The notes under the pieces were generated by a model. The model had not been told where the DNA came from. It was given only the letters and a program-made list of their open reading frames with translations, and made no database searches. Source: Thiotrichaceae bacterium (GTDB lineage: Bacteria; Pseudomonadota; Gammaproteobacteria; Thiotrichales; Thiotrichaceae). Taken from it: 12,055 bases of DNA. The translations under genes and the position numbers were made by a program. The stretch lies in assembly GCA_027008885.1 (NCBI GenBank), contig JALVDQ010000166.1:1-12055 (forward strand). Direction: 5' to 3'. Positions 1-7,482 of this stretch are shown here, piece by piece. Each line of letters opens with the position of its first letter. The first letter of the stretch is position 1.

Positions 1-2
1 CA

Positions 3-44
3 CTCGGAGAAGGTCGCAGCAGAAAATATCGGCTAAAAAAATAA
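3..44 (+). CDS. possible 3' end of an upstream gene (partial)
   Basis: The window opens inside what may be the end of a coding region. The frame starting at base 3 reads LGEGRSRKYRLKK and then a TAA stop at 42-44. A Gly-x-Gly-Arg-Ser...Tyr-x-Leu tail of this kind is common at the end of winged-helix domains, for example in Fic or AlbA-type proteins, but thirteen residues cannot prove it. The other two forward frames also stop soon (34-36 and 50-52), so the frame choice is uncertain. The repeat at 52-81 starts 7 nt after this stop, the same arrangement as behind the gene at 5452-6264. Confidence 0.3.
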   Translation, partial: LGEGRSRKYRLKK

Positions 45-51
45 GGAAGTA

Positions 52-81
52 AAAAACATGTGAAAAACAGGGGGGATGGGT
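52..81 (+). repeat. 30-bp A-run/G-run repeat, copy A
   Basis: This is the first of three clear copies of an undescribed 30-bp sequence: an A-rich stretch, a CA step, six or seven Gs, then ATGGGT. It matches the copy at 5413-5442 (read on the - strand) at 27 of 30 positions, and the core ACAGGGGGGATGGGT is identical in both. It lies upstream of sbcB in the same orientation, just after the possible stop at 42-44. It has no inverted symmetry, so it is not a hairpin terminator. Confidence 0.75.
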
Positions 82-118
82 ATAAGCTTTCTTAAAGACC
101 TATTTCAGACTAACTCCC

Positions 119-128
119 GGGGGGGGGA
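119..128 (+). promoter_or_regulatory. G-run ribosome binding site for sbcB
   Basis: Nine consecutive Gs followed by A lie 7 nt before the TTG start of sbcB. No AGGAGG-like sequence is present. A GGGGGA stretch can pair with the anti-Shine-Dalgarno sequence only with a G-U wobble, so this is an unusual site. Length variation in the run could change the spacing and so the expression of the nuclease. It is separate from the G-run inside the repeat at 70-75. Confidence 0.45.
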
Positions 129-134
129 TTTATA

Positions 135-1592
135 TTGAGCACTAAAACCATATTCTGGCATGACTATGAAACCTGGGGGGTTGATCCGCGTCGTGATCGT
201 GCGGCTCAGTTTGCGGGTATCCGTACCGATCTTGATTTGCAAGAGGTAGGTGAGCCTGTGATGTTTTATTGCAAGCCCACTGGCGATTTTCTGCCTCACC
301 CCGATGCAGTGCGTGTTACTGGTATCACACCACAGCTTGCCAACAGGGAAGGGCTAAATGAAGCTGAATTTTTTGGTCGCATAAACGAGTTTTTTTCGGT
401 GCCGGGAACCTGTGGTGCTGGTTATAACAGCATCCGTTTTGATGATGAAGTAACACGCTTTGGCTTTTATCGCAACTTTATCGACCCCTATGCGCGAGAA
501 TGGCAAAACGGTAATAATCGCTGGGATATTCTTGATCTGCTGCGCATGGCTTATGCCCTGCGTCCTGATGGCATTAACTGGCCGACTCGCATTGATGAGC
601 AGGGCGTCGAAGTTGCCAGTTTTCGGCTGGAAGATTTAACCGCCGCCAATCAGATCGAACAAACAGGCGCGCATGATGCGCTGGTCGATGTCAGGGCAAC
701 GATTGAGATTGCCCGCCTGATCAAGCAAAAGCAGCCGCGTCTTTATGATTACTTTTTTAATCTGCGCATTAAAAGCAATGTTGCGCCAATGCTGAATACC
801 CAGGTGGAGCTGCCCCAACGCAAGGTTGTATTGCATGTCTCTGGCATGTTTCCCGCAGCGCAGGGCTGTCTCTCGCCCATTCTTCCGCTGATGCTTCACC
901 CCGTCAATAAAAACGAAGTCATTTGCTATGATCTGCGCCATGATCCATCAGCGCTCTTGCAAATGGATGTTGGCGCGATTGCAGAGAACCTTTACAAGCC
1001 GCGTGCAGAGCGTGATGAAAATCATCAGCATGTGGCGCTAAAAGGTGTTCATATCAATAAATCACCCGCTTTGTCTCCAACAAATACACTCAATCAATCC
1101 CAGGCGGAAAAATGGGGCATTGACTGGCACACAATAGAAGCCAACAGGCAAAAGCTGGTAAGTGACAGCACCCTGATACGACGACTCGAAGAAATGTATA
1201 AGCGCAAACGCGAACAGGGCGAATGTGATGCAGACGCCAATTTATATGGAGGTTTTATTAGCAACGCCGATCGCAAGCTGTGCAATCAGGTCCTGAGTTC
1301 ATCGCCAGAAAAGCTGGCAAGCTGGACACCCCCTTTTAAATCGAGCCGCTTACAGACACTTTACCCACGCTACCGCGCCCGCAACTGGCCTGAAACGCTT
1401 ACCGAGGAAGAACAGAAACAATGGCACTCTTTCTGTCAGGCACGCCTGATTGACGGTGAATTTGATTGCCCGCTCACTGTAGAGCAGTTTCAACAAAGAC
1501 TGCAACAACTGGCACTTGAAAAACTCAGTGAAACAGAGCAAAAGGCACTGCAACAACTGGAGATCTGGGCGCAGAATCTGGCAATAGCGTAA
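135..1592 (+). CDS. sbcB: Exodeoxyribonuclease I (ExoI)
   Basis: This is a processive 3'-to-5' single-strand DNA exonuclease that acts in the cytoplasm in mismatch repair and suppresses recombination at single-stranded ends. The 485-residue product is close to the 475 residues of E. coli ExoI and keeps the DEDDh nuclease signature: HDYETWG at residues 9-15 (Asp10, Glu12), RFDDEVTR at 101-108, and HDALVD at 180-185 with His180 and Asp185. The motifs YRARN, VHINKSP and ALRPDGINWP match the SH3-like and C-terminal parts of the family. The start is TTG at 135; no ATG suits the conserved N-terminus, and the upstream signal is a G-run rather than a normal SD. A diverged copy of its last 47 nt lies at 1743-1789. 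Repeat copies lie on both sides, at 52-81 and 1635-1664, in opposite orientation. Confidence 0.95.
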   Translation: MSTKTIFWHDYETWGVDPRRDRAAQFAGIRTDLDLQEVGEPVMFYCKPTGDFLPHPDAVRVTGITPQLANREGLNEAEFFGRINEFFSVPGTCGAGYNSIRFDDEVTRFGFYRNFIDPYAREWQNGNNRWDILDLLRMAYALRPDGINWPTRIDEQGVEVASFRLEDLTAANQIEQTGAHDALVDVRATIEIARLIKQKQPRLYDYFFNLRIKSNVAPMLNTQVELPQRKVVLHVSGMFPAAQGCLSPILPLMLHPVNKNEVICYDLRHDPSALLQMDVGAIAENLYKPRAERDENHQHVALKGVHINKSPALSPTNTLNQSQAEKWGIDWHTIEANRQKLVSDSTLIRRLEEMYKRKREQGECDADANLYGGFISNADRKLCNQVLSSSPEKLASWTPPFKSSRLQTLYPRYRARNWPETLTEEEQKQWHSFCQARLIDGEFDCPLTVEQFQQRLQQLALEKLSETEQKALQQLEIWAQNLAIA

Positions 1593-1634
1593 TTGTTGGG
1601 CTTCGTTCCTCAGCACCAAGCTGCCCAGACTATC

Positions 1635-1664
1635 ACCCATCCCCCCCTTTTTTTACATATTTTG
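1635..1664 (-). repeat. 30-bp A-run/G-run repeat, copy B
   Basis: Read on the - strand, this matches the copy at 5413-5442 at 26 of 30 positions. It has seven As directly followed by seven Gs and ATGGGT, without the CA step of the other two copies. It lies 42 nt past the sbcB stop in the opposite orientation to sbcB. Relative to the - strand gene at 1842-5303 it is downstream and in the same orientation, so that gene is flanked by direct copies (5413-5442 and here). Confidence 0.75.
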
Positions 1665-1673
1665 AGTAGTTGC

Positions 1674-1739
1674 GTAGGGTTGGTGTAGCATGCGCAGCCA
1701 ACCAAATCTGGTTGGTTGCGTAAACTACACCAACCCTAC
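1674..1739. repeat. REP pair forming a cruciform (REPIN/BIME-like)
   Basis: Two REP-like units face each other. The outer arms are a perfect 15-bp inverted repeat (GTAGGGTTGGTGTAG at 1674-1688 against 1725-1739). Inner arms at 1694-1704 and 1709-1719 pair over 11 positions with one G-T wobble around a 4-nt loop (1705-1708). Each unit starts with GTAG followed by an imperfect palindrome, which is the known form of REP elements mobilised by RAYT transposases. The position between convergent genes (sbcB and 1842-5303) is typical for REPs. A single related unit lies at 8022-8052. The hairpin may also stop transcription from both sides, but no T-run follows it. Confidence 0.8.
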
Positions 1740-1742
1740 ATG

Positions 1743-1789
1743 CTGCAACAACTGGAGGTTTGGATGCAGAATCTGGCAATAGCGTAATT
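1743..1789 (+). pseudogene. Duplicated 3' tail of sbcB
   Basis: These 47 nt match the end of sbcB and the two bases after its stop (1548-1594) at 43 positions. All four differences are transitions. Translated in the matching frame, the copy reads LQQLEVWMQNLAIA and a stop, against LQQLEIWAQNLAIA in sbcB, so the copy looks like an allele that diverged as coding sequence. It has no start and is only a remnant. It is separated from the intact gene by repeat copy B and the REP pair, so it may mark the edge of a recombination or insertion event. Confidence 0.85.
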
Positions 1790-1841
1790 CAAGTGGCATT
1801 CGGCTATGTACCTTTCGCGCACTCAACGCAGGCTACATGGT

Positions 1842-4800
1842 TTATAAAGGATCAGCTCCAATTGTCCCTTCCAGTGATTTAAGATAATCCGGGCTTTTTA
1901 CTTTTTTCAGCTGTGCTTTTGCTTTTTCAAGTCTGCCTTGTATGTCCATTGATTCGGCAAGGTCTTCGTGACCTTCCAGCTTGAGGAATTTTTTCAGGTT
2001 GTTGCAATGTTTTTTCCACAGTTTGATGTCTATTTTTTGTTTGGCTTGCAGGCGTTCCCTGTACCAGTCTGAGGATAACATGGCGTCACGCTCAAACATT
2101 GCCCTGATTTCAGGGTCATGGATGGTTTTGCCTTCGTAGTTGCCTGTTGCCATAATATACAGCAGTGCCTTGAGCGGTGGACAGGCGTCTTCAATACTTC
2201 CATCATCCAGGTATTGCTGGGCGACCCGTTGCTGGGCTTCCACGATATTATCTATACCATCAATGTAGACTTCAAAGTCTTGCTTTTCCGGCTTGAGAAT
2301 TTTCTCGTCAAAGACAACGGCTGGATTATCAAAGATTTTACCCAGAAACGCAGTAATAAAACGCTCGGTTATGCGATAACCCAAACGGCTTTGTTCGACT
2401 ATTCGACCATTGTGTTCAAAGTCTTCCAGTTTTTCCAGATAACCCTGCTCATAAAGTTTTACCGGATCACGATCTTCTTCATCCAGGCGCGCCCAGATTT
2501 CAGGAATGAGTAAACTGATGTCATGGTCAACACGCAAATCAGGACCAATATAACCGGCGGCACTGGAAAATCCCTGATAGCCGGTAATAATAAATGACAC
2601 CAGCGCGTTATTCAGATCCGTGGTTGCGCGCAAGGCATTAAAAGGACCTTTGGTTAGCGCACCTTCGCTTCCTGCTCCGGTAGTTGATGGTGATTTACCT
2701 GTGACACTACAGATAAAATCCATAAACAGCTCTGGCAGCTCCTGATAATGAATTGGATTATAGACAGCCAGACTACGGATACCATCTTCAGGCGGGTTAT
2801 TGCGGCGTCCGGTAAGCACTGCATTCACTGGCGTAATCAAGGGCTCATCCAGTGGTACCTGTCTGGCAAAACGCGCTCCCATTTCTGCCACATAGGTGCG
2901 CATGGGCTGTTGCAAATCAGCGCGTAATTGCAGATAGCGCGGGTTTTTGCTTGGCTCGCCATTGATCATGCGCGGGTTGGCAGATGATACGACGTATTGA
3001 TCGCCTTCGTCATAGGCTGCTTGCAGCAGCTCACGCATGGGTTCGGTATATTTTTGAAATTCGACCACATCTTCGACGATAGCCTGTAATTTGTCGCCAA
3101 TCAAAGGTTCATAGTTGGCAATAAAGTTGTCTGGCTGTGCCATATCATATTCTGTCTGGGTATCAAAGCCCCGGTGAATAGCGTCATCAGGACGTTGAAA
3201 CAGCCGGTATTCACAGTTCTTCACCAGCTTGACACTGGGGTTGCTTGATTTCGGTGACAAATTTGGCAATTTGTCTGCTGCTACCACTACCGAGGCACTA
3301 ATATCATCTTCCATCTGCACTTTTTCTGTGGCGATAAAATCCTGACGTACCTTGTAAGTGTGCCAGACTCCGCCTTCATCCAGACCGATACGCAGATAAG
3401 AGGCGACCAGTTCCCGTCCGTCGTATTTGAGTGCATGCCCCGGTTTGCCGTTAATCACATCAACTGAAAAATGCTTGCGCCAGTCCTTTCCCCAGTGTGG
3501 CCAATACATGCGCTTGATAATAAAGACTTGCGAGAGGATATGTGGCGGGATGCTGTCCAGCCATTCGTTATATTCCGGAGTATTACTTGAAGAGGGTGTT
3601 AATAGACGGATAACCGAACCGAGACTGCGCTCTGAATCCAGCGGTTTGCGCCTTGGGTCACGATCTTCATGAGCAAATTCAGGCTGCAAGCGGTCACTGT
3701 AATCGCGTTCAAAAATGGCAGCTACCTGATCCATATCGTCATTGAAATCCTGCACATAGACAGCACCGTAAATGACCGCATCATCCAGTGATTTTGATAT
3801 TTCTGATTTACCACCACCCGAGACAGTGCAGGGTTTATGGCAGAAAACGCCTTCCGCATCGGTTCCGAGCAAACGCCAACTGGGTGCATCGGGATGCTTT
3901 TTCATCTCAATCTTGTAGCCATTAGGTTGCATATAGACCTTATCAGGCTGCATCTTGATCTGTTGCTGCTTGCCTTGGTCATCGAGCCACTCAATTTTTT
4001 GAGTGTGTAAATCCATGCGTATATCAAGTGGCAGATAAACCAGGTCAGGGAATTTCTTGTCAGTCGCATAACCTTCCGGGTGAACATCCATGATTGAGCC
4101 GTATTTTTCAAGCATGGATTTAAACTTGTAACGATCTGAAAATTTTCTGGTTTTGCTATCGACGCCATACTCTTCGCCGTGATTGCGACGCCGAAATGCA
4201 AGTGCACCACCGGCATGTTCCTCTTCGGTTAAGCCAAACAGATTGCTTGCATAACTTAATTGTGTTTTTACTTCCTTTTTGCAATAACCATAATAATTGT
4301 CAGCCAGAATAGTAACAATAATGCCTTTTTTATCGCGCGTGGTTATTTTAAAAGCTTCACCATCGTTATATTTTTCATCTTCTGAATGCCAGCACATACC
4401 TTCATTGCGCTGTCTTTCAGTGGCATCATCAAAATGCGGCAAACCCAGCTCTTTTTTTGTGAGATGAATCAGATGGGGAGCGAGAATCACACAGCCGGTA
4501 TGTCCCGACCAGTGGCGCGTATCCAGAGCCGCGTCGTTTTCAGCAAGATAAGGATTACCTGCATTGCCAAAAATGCTTTCCACAAAATCCAGATTACTGA
4601 CCAGATTACCCGGAGCAAAAAAGCGTATTTCCATTTGTTTTTCAGGAGAGACACCAGGTACTTCAGGGGAAACAATCGGACGCAGTAATAATGACACAAA
4701 CAGCTTTGCCTGCTGCTCTTCCCCGGTTGTAAAGGGTAGCTGCAATAGTTCTTCGGGCGGATTCAGTGCTTCCTTGAGCAAACGCAGAAAGGTGATTTTT

Positions 4801-5303
4801 GGAACGGCTTTTTTATCCCCCGGAATCGGCAAACCGCCTTCGGTGATATGAAATGAGCCCTTGGTTGTGCGACGGTCATTTGCAGGATTATGCAAAACAC
4901 CCTGACGAATGCGATAACTGGAGACAATATCCGAGCTAAACTTGTCACTGTCAGATGGTATTGACAACTCACGGGACACGCCATATCTATCCAGAACAAG
5001 CGTATCTGAAGGAAGTTTGGGTATTTCATCAGTAGCGTTTACGGCACAATCAGCAAAATACTTGTTAAGAAATTTCTGAATACGCTTATCAGCAGGACAT
5101 TGATAATTATGTAACTGCCGGTTTTTTTCACGATAACTTTTAAGCAGATCACTGGCAATAGACATAAACTTGTCATCACCTGCATGGCTCACAGGTTGCC
5201 CCGTTGATGCCAGTTTTAGATTAATATAGAGCTGTAAGCGTTCTCGTTGTTCTTTAGGATCACCAATCTTGTTACCTAAGCCAAGCGATTCTTCTATATT
5301 CAT
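1842..5303 (-). CDS. PPi-dependent phosphoenolpyruvate carboxykinase-like protein
   Basis: The family interconverts oxaloacetate plus pyrophosphate with PEP, CO2 and phosphate in the cytoplasm; in propionibacteria it runs toward oxaloacetate. The 1153-residue size fits the PPi-type enzymes (about 1100-1200) and is roughly twice that of GTP- or ATP-type PEPCK. Motifs that can be laid over the GTP-PEPCK active site appear in order: NDRRTTKG at 142-149 (PEP/oxaloacetate arginine loop), YYGYCKKE at 337-344 (Tyr, Gly and the metal-binding Lys pair), EEEHAGG at 360-366 (metal-binding His363), VSGGGKSE at 494-501 (P-loop-like kinase segment) and FNDDMDQV at 520-527 (Asp pair). No signal peptide is seen. 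The ATG at 5303 follows AAGGA with 7-nt spacing. The CbbQ-type gene lies upstream on the same strand, 148 nt away, with repeat copy C between. The assignment rests on recalled family similarity and motif order, not on an alignment. The C-terminal half (from about residue 600) has no motif I can name. Confidence 0.78.
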   Translation of the reverse strand: MNIEESLGLGNKIGDPKEQRERLQLYINLKLASTGQPVSHAGDDKFMSIASDLLKSYREKNRQLHNYQCPADKRIQKFLNKYFADCAVNATDEIPKLPSDTLVLDRYGVSRELSIPSDSDKFSSDIVSSYRIRQGVLHNPANDRRTTKGSFHITEGGLPIPGDKKAVPKITFLRLLKEALNPPEELLQLPFTTGEEQQAKLFVSLLLRPIVSPEVPGVSPEKQMEIRFFAPGNLVSNLDFVESIFGNAGNPYLAENDAALDTRHWSGHTGCVILAPHLIHLTKKELGLPHFDDATERQRNEGMCWHSEDEKYNDGEAFKITTRDKKGIIVTILADNYYGYCKKEVKTQLSYASNLFGLTEEEHAGGALAFRRRNHGEEYGVDSKTRKFSDRYKFKSMLEKYGSIMDVHPEGYATDKKFPDLVYLPLDIRMDLHTQKIEWLDDQGKQQQIKMQPDKVYMQPNGYKIEMKKHPDAPSWRLLGTDAEGVFCHKPCTVSGGGKSEISKSLDDAVIYGAVYVQDFNDDMDQVAAIFERDYSDRLQPEFAHEDRDPRRKPLDSERSLGSVIRLLTPSSSNTPEYNEWLDSIPPHILSQVFIIKRMYWPHWGKDWRKHFSVDVINGKPGHALKYDGRELVASYLRIGLDEGGVWHTYKVRQDFIATEKVQMEDDISASVVVAADKLPNLSPKSSNPSVKLVKNCEYRLFQRPDDAIHRGFDTQTEYDMAQPDNFIANYEPLIGDKLQAIVEDVVEFQKYTEPMRELLQAAYDEGDQYVVSSANPRMINGEPSKNPRYLQLRADLQQPMRTYVAEMGARFARQVPLDEPLITPVNAVLTGRRNNPPEDGIRSLAVYNPIHYQELPELFMDFICSVTGKSPSTTGAGSEGALTKGPFNALRATTDLNNALVSFIITGYQGFSSAAGYIGPDLRVDHDISLLIPEIWARLDEEDRDPVKLYEQGYLEKLEDFEHNGRIVEQSRLGYRITERFITAFLGKIFDNPAVVFDEKILKPEKQDFEVYIDGIDNIVEAQQRVAQQYLDDGSIEDACPPLKALLYIMATGNYEGKTIHDPEIRAMFERDAMLSSDWYRERLQAKQKIDIKLWKKHCNNLKKFLKLEGHEDLAESMDIQGRLEKAKAQLKKVKSPDYLKSLEGTIGADPL

Positions 5304-5412
5304 CTAATCTTCCTTTGATATGAGATAGTCAACCGCGGAATCATACAGGAAGAGCAATGACTTTCTATATACTTTATAGGATAGACTCATTGTGAAACCA
5401 ATAAATACAACG

Positions 5413-5442
5413 ACCCATCCCCCCTGTTTTTTATATATTTTT
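5413..5442 (-). repeat. 30-bp A-run/G-run repeat, copy C
   Basis: Read on the - strand, this copy has the same ACAGGGGGGATGGGT core as copy A and a nearly pure A/T leader. It begins 9 nt after the stop of the CbbQ-type gene and ends about 110 nt before the start of the PEPCK-like gene, on their strand. It could therefore belong to the 3' end of the first transcript or the 5' leader of the second. The rest of the gap (5304-5412) shows no convincing promoter. Confidence 0.75.
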
Positions 5443-5451
5443 GTAGCGCCA

Positions 5452-6264
5452 TTAAAACAGGGTGGCGCTTAATTCATTCACTGCATTAATCATTTCAATA
5501 TCATCGGTCAATGCCTGCCCTATGGCTGCCCGGCAGGCTTCCACCGGATTGACATCAGCCTGAATCAGTTTCGCGGCATGTACCAGCAGACGGGTGCTGG
5601 CGCCCTCTTCCAGTCCGTTGCCTTTCAGATTGCGTGTCATTTCGGCAAATTTAACCAGACTGCTTGCGGTGGCATCATTCACGCCTGATTCCCTGATAAT
5701 GATTTTCTTTTCCAGCTCTGCCGTGGGATAGTTAAATTCGAGCGCAATAAAGCGTTGTCGGGTGCTTTGTTTTAAGTCTTTCAGGACGCTTTGATAGCCT
5801 GGGTTATAGGAAATTGCCATGCAAAAATCGTGATTTGCTTCAACTACTTCACCCAGTTTTTCAATGGGCAAGACGCGACGGTCGTCTGCCAGGGGGTGAA
5901 TCACAACCATTGTGTCTTTGCGTGCTTCGACAATTTCATCCAGATAGCAGATCGCACCTGCGCGTACTGCACGGGCGAGTGGACCATCGACCCATTTAGT
6001 CTCGCCAGCCGTTATCAGATAGCGCCCTACCAGATCGGATGCAGTCAAATCATCATGGCAGGAAACGGTAATTAAGGGACGTTTTAGGCGCCATGCCATG
6101 TGTTCCATAAAGCGGGTCTTGCCACAGCCGGTTGGTCCTTTTAACAAGACCGGAATCTGGCTTTGATAAGCTGCCAGAAACAGCTCAATTTCAGAGCCCA
6201 CTGGCTCATAATAGGGTTCCTCAGTGATAAGGTATTCTTCAGGACGAAATGATTGTGCCTGCAT
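5452..6264 (-). CDS. cbbQ: CbbQ/NirQ/NorQ-family MoxR AAA+ ATPase
   Basis: This family of hexameric AAA+ ATPases works with a VWA-domain partner (CbbO or NorD) to activate RuBisCO or nitric oxide reductase. The 270-residue protein shows Walker A GPTGCGKT at 43-50, Walker B AICYLDE at 104-110, a sensor-1 Asn154 in ISYNPGYQ, an arginine-finger region STRQRF at 167-172 and the sensor-2 segment GASTRLL at 221-227. It starts EEPYYEPVG, as in CbbQ proteins. I chose the ATG at 6264, which has GAGAG five bases upstream, over the TTG at 6276. No cbbO, norD, RuBisCO or norBC gene is in the window, so the partner is unknown and the symbol is provisional. The downstream neighbour on the same strand is the PEPCK-like gene, which favours a carbon-fixation role only weakly. 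Confidence 0.85.
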   Translation of the reverse strand: MQAQSFRPEEYLITEEPYYEPVGSEIELFLAAYQSQIPVLLKGPTGCGKTRFMEHMAWRLKRPLITVSCHDDLTASDLVGRYLITAGETKWVDGPLARAVRAGAICYLDEIVEARKDTMVVIHPLADDRRVLPIEKLGEVVEANHDFCMAISYNPGYQSVLKDLKQSTRQRFIALEFNYPTAELEKKIIIRESGVNDATASSLVKFAEMTRNLKGNGLEEGASTRLLVHAAKLIQADVNPVEACRAAIGQALTDDIEMINAVNELSATLF

Positions 6265-6336
6265 TTTTGCTCTCAAATCTTAAAAGGTACGCAGTCTATC
6301 CTATTTTTCAGGCGGGTACGAATTGCCTGTTCGGTT

Positions 6337-6387
6337 CCTGTCTGGAATATGAGTCGTAGCGAGGGAAAGCTCATATTTCCAGACAGG
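6337..6387. terminator. Long hairpin after the thioredoxin-fold gene
   Basis: CCTGTCTGGAATATGAG at 6337-6353 pairs with 6370-6387 over 17 bp with one bulged T, around a 16-nt loop. It begins 3 nt after the stop of the - strand gene at 6391. There is no T-run on either side, so it is not a standard intrinsic terminator. It may instead protect the mRNA 3' end, divide expression between this gene and the ATPase gene, or be a lone mobile palindrome. No second copy is seen in the window. Confidence 0.6.
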
Positions 6388-6390
6388 TTC

Positions 6391-7443
6391 TTATTTCCAG
6401 ATATCAATATCCTTTCCGGAATCCAGAATTTTTTTGGAATATTCCTCGCCATAAGCAATAAAATTGGGGTATTCCTTATATTTTTTATTGGCAAAAAAGC
6501 TTAAAAGCTGCTGAAAATGAAATGATTTGATCAAACCGGTCAGGCGTTCTTTTTCTTCACCCTTTACAAAAACCAGCATTGCAGGGCGATAACTGATATT
6601 GAGTTTTTTTAACCATTCTCCTGGTGTCACTTTATTGCCCTGCGGGTCAATAATTTTTTTATTGGAAAGGGCATCCAGTCTCACAAAATTAAACGCTTTC
6701 ATAAGCTTTCTGGTTTCTTCCAGATCCAGAATTTCTTTATGAAAACGCTCGCAGGCATCGCAGGTTTTATCTTCAAACAAAACTGCCAGAGGCTTGTCGG
6801 TTTCCGATGCCTTCTGCAAATCGGTGATATCGGCAAACGATTCATGATCCAGAAGTGTATACACTGAATCGTTTAGATGTTTTTCGCGGTAGCTTGGAAA
6901 ATCGGTTTTCAAATACGCTTTTTCCTTAACATAATTTAAAACCTGCCTGAATTCTCTGGGCGAACGATAGCCATTAACCCGTGCAACTACCCTGTTGTTT
7001 GCATCCATAAATAACAGGGTTGGGGTGTAATGTACTTTCAGCGCCTTCGCAAGGTCTTTTTCCGAGACATTGGTTGTTTCGTTGAAAGCAACCTCACGAC
7101 TGCCTTTTATATCTATGTGGATGCTATCAAAATTTTGCTGAATAAATTCACGGTTTCCACCCTCTTTTTCAGATGTTTTAAAATTATCCTTTAGCATTTG
7201 TGCGCAATAGGGACAGCCTTTAAGGTCAGCAAAAACCAGCATGTGTTTTCCTGAGTCAGCAGCTTCTGCGGCATCCTCCCTGAAATCAAGAAAACTGTCC
7301 TTAAACCACTCTGGCACAACAACATTCGCAACGCCTAACACCTTGCCCCGCTTTTTAGCTTCTGCCATAACACCGAAAGAACTGATCAGTGCCAGGGATA
7401 GAAAGATCAGGCAGGCAGGCAATTTATATTTTTTAAGCTTCAT
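6391..7443 (-). CDS. Periplasmic protein with two thioredoxin folds
   Basis: This 350-residue protein has an N-terminal signal peptide (Lys-rich start, hydrophobic 9-24, likely cleavage after VMAEA). The first thioredoxin-like domain has the redox motif GCPYC (Cys77 and Cys80) and a cis-Pro loop YTPT (Pro141). The second has TCDAC (Cys228 and Cys231) with its own cis-Pro loop YRPA (Pro287). The CPYC-type first domain resembles SoxW and other sulfur-oxidiser thioredoxins, so a role in periplasmic thiol or disulfide exchange is likely; the substrate is unknown. I chose the ATG at 7443 because GAGGG lies five bases upstream and the signal peptide then starts correctly. Frames open to 7503 and 7455 add an unlikely hydrophilic leader. 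It is divergent from the DsrC-like gene and shares a control region with it. Confidence 0.82.
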   Translation of the reverse strand: MKLKKYKLPACLIFLSLALISSFGVMAEAKKRGKVLGVANVVVPEWFKDSFLDFREDAAEAADSGKHMLVFADLKGCPYCAQMLKDNFKTSEKEGGNREFIQQNFDSIHIDIKGSREVAFNETTNVSEKDLAKALKVHYTPTLLFMDANNRVVARVNGYRSPREFRQVLNYVKEKAYLKTDFPSYREKHLNDSVYTLLDHESFADITDLQKASETDKPLAVLFEDKTCDACERFHKEILDLEETRKLMKAFNFVRLDALSNKKIIDPQGNKVTPGEWLKKLNISYRPAMLVFVKGEEKERLTGLIKSFHFQQLLSFFANKKYKEYPNFIAYGEEYSKKILDSGKDIDIWK

Positions 7444-7482
7444 CTTTACCCTCATTTTAGCGATTCTACAAGTACATTTATT

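Noticed and set aside
1595..1630. TTGGGCTTCGTTCCTCAGC-like sequence resembling another REP-type palindrome after sbcB
   Set aside because: The right arm is too degenerate to fold well and there is only one copy, so I do not list it as a feature.
1790..1841. Possible terminator or mobile remnant directly downstream of the PEPCK-like gene
   Set aside because: No stem with a T-run and no inverted or direct repeat can be seen in this stretch.
2118..2513. Long + strand open frame inside the PEPCK-like gene, and similar long frames opposite other genes
   Set aside because: They lie fully inside well-supported genes in other frames, lack sensible starts and show no domain features, so they are shadows.
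5319..5324. TTGACT on the - strand as a -35 of the PEPCK-like gene
   Set aside because: The matching -10 would overlap the start codon region (GATTAG), leaving no room for the ribosome site.
52..5442. CRISPR-like array from the regularly shaped 30-bp repeats
   Set aside because: Copies are 1.5-6 kb apart, in both orientations, with genes between them; there are no short spacers and no cas genes.
6264..6276. TTG start at 6276 for the CbbQ-type gene
   Set aside because: The ATG at 6264 has a GAGAG site at the right distance and gives the usual N-terminus.
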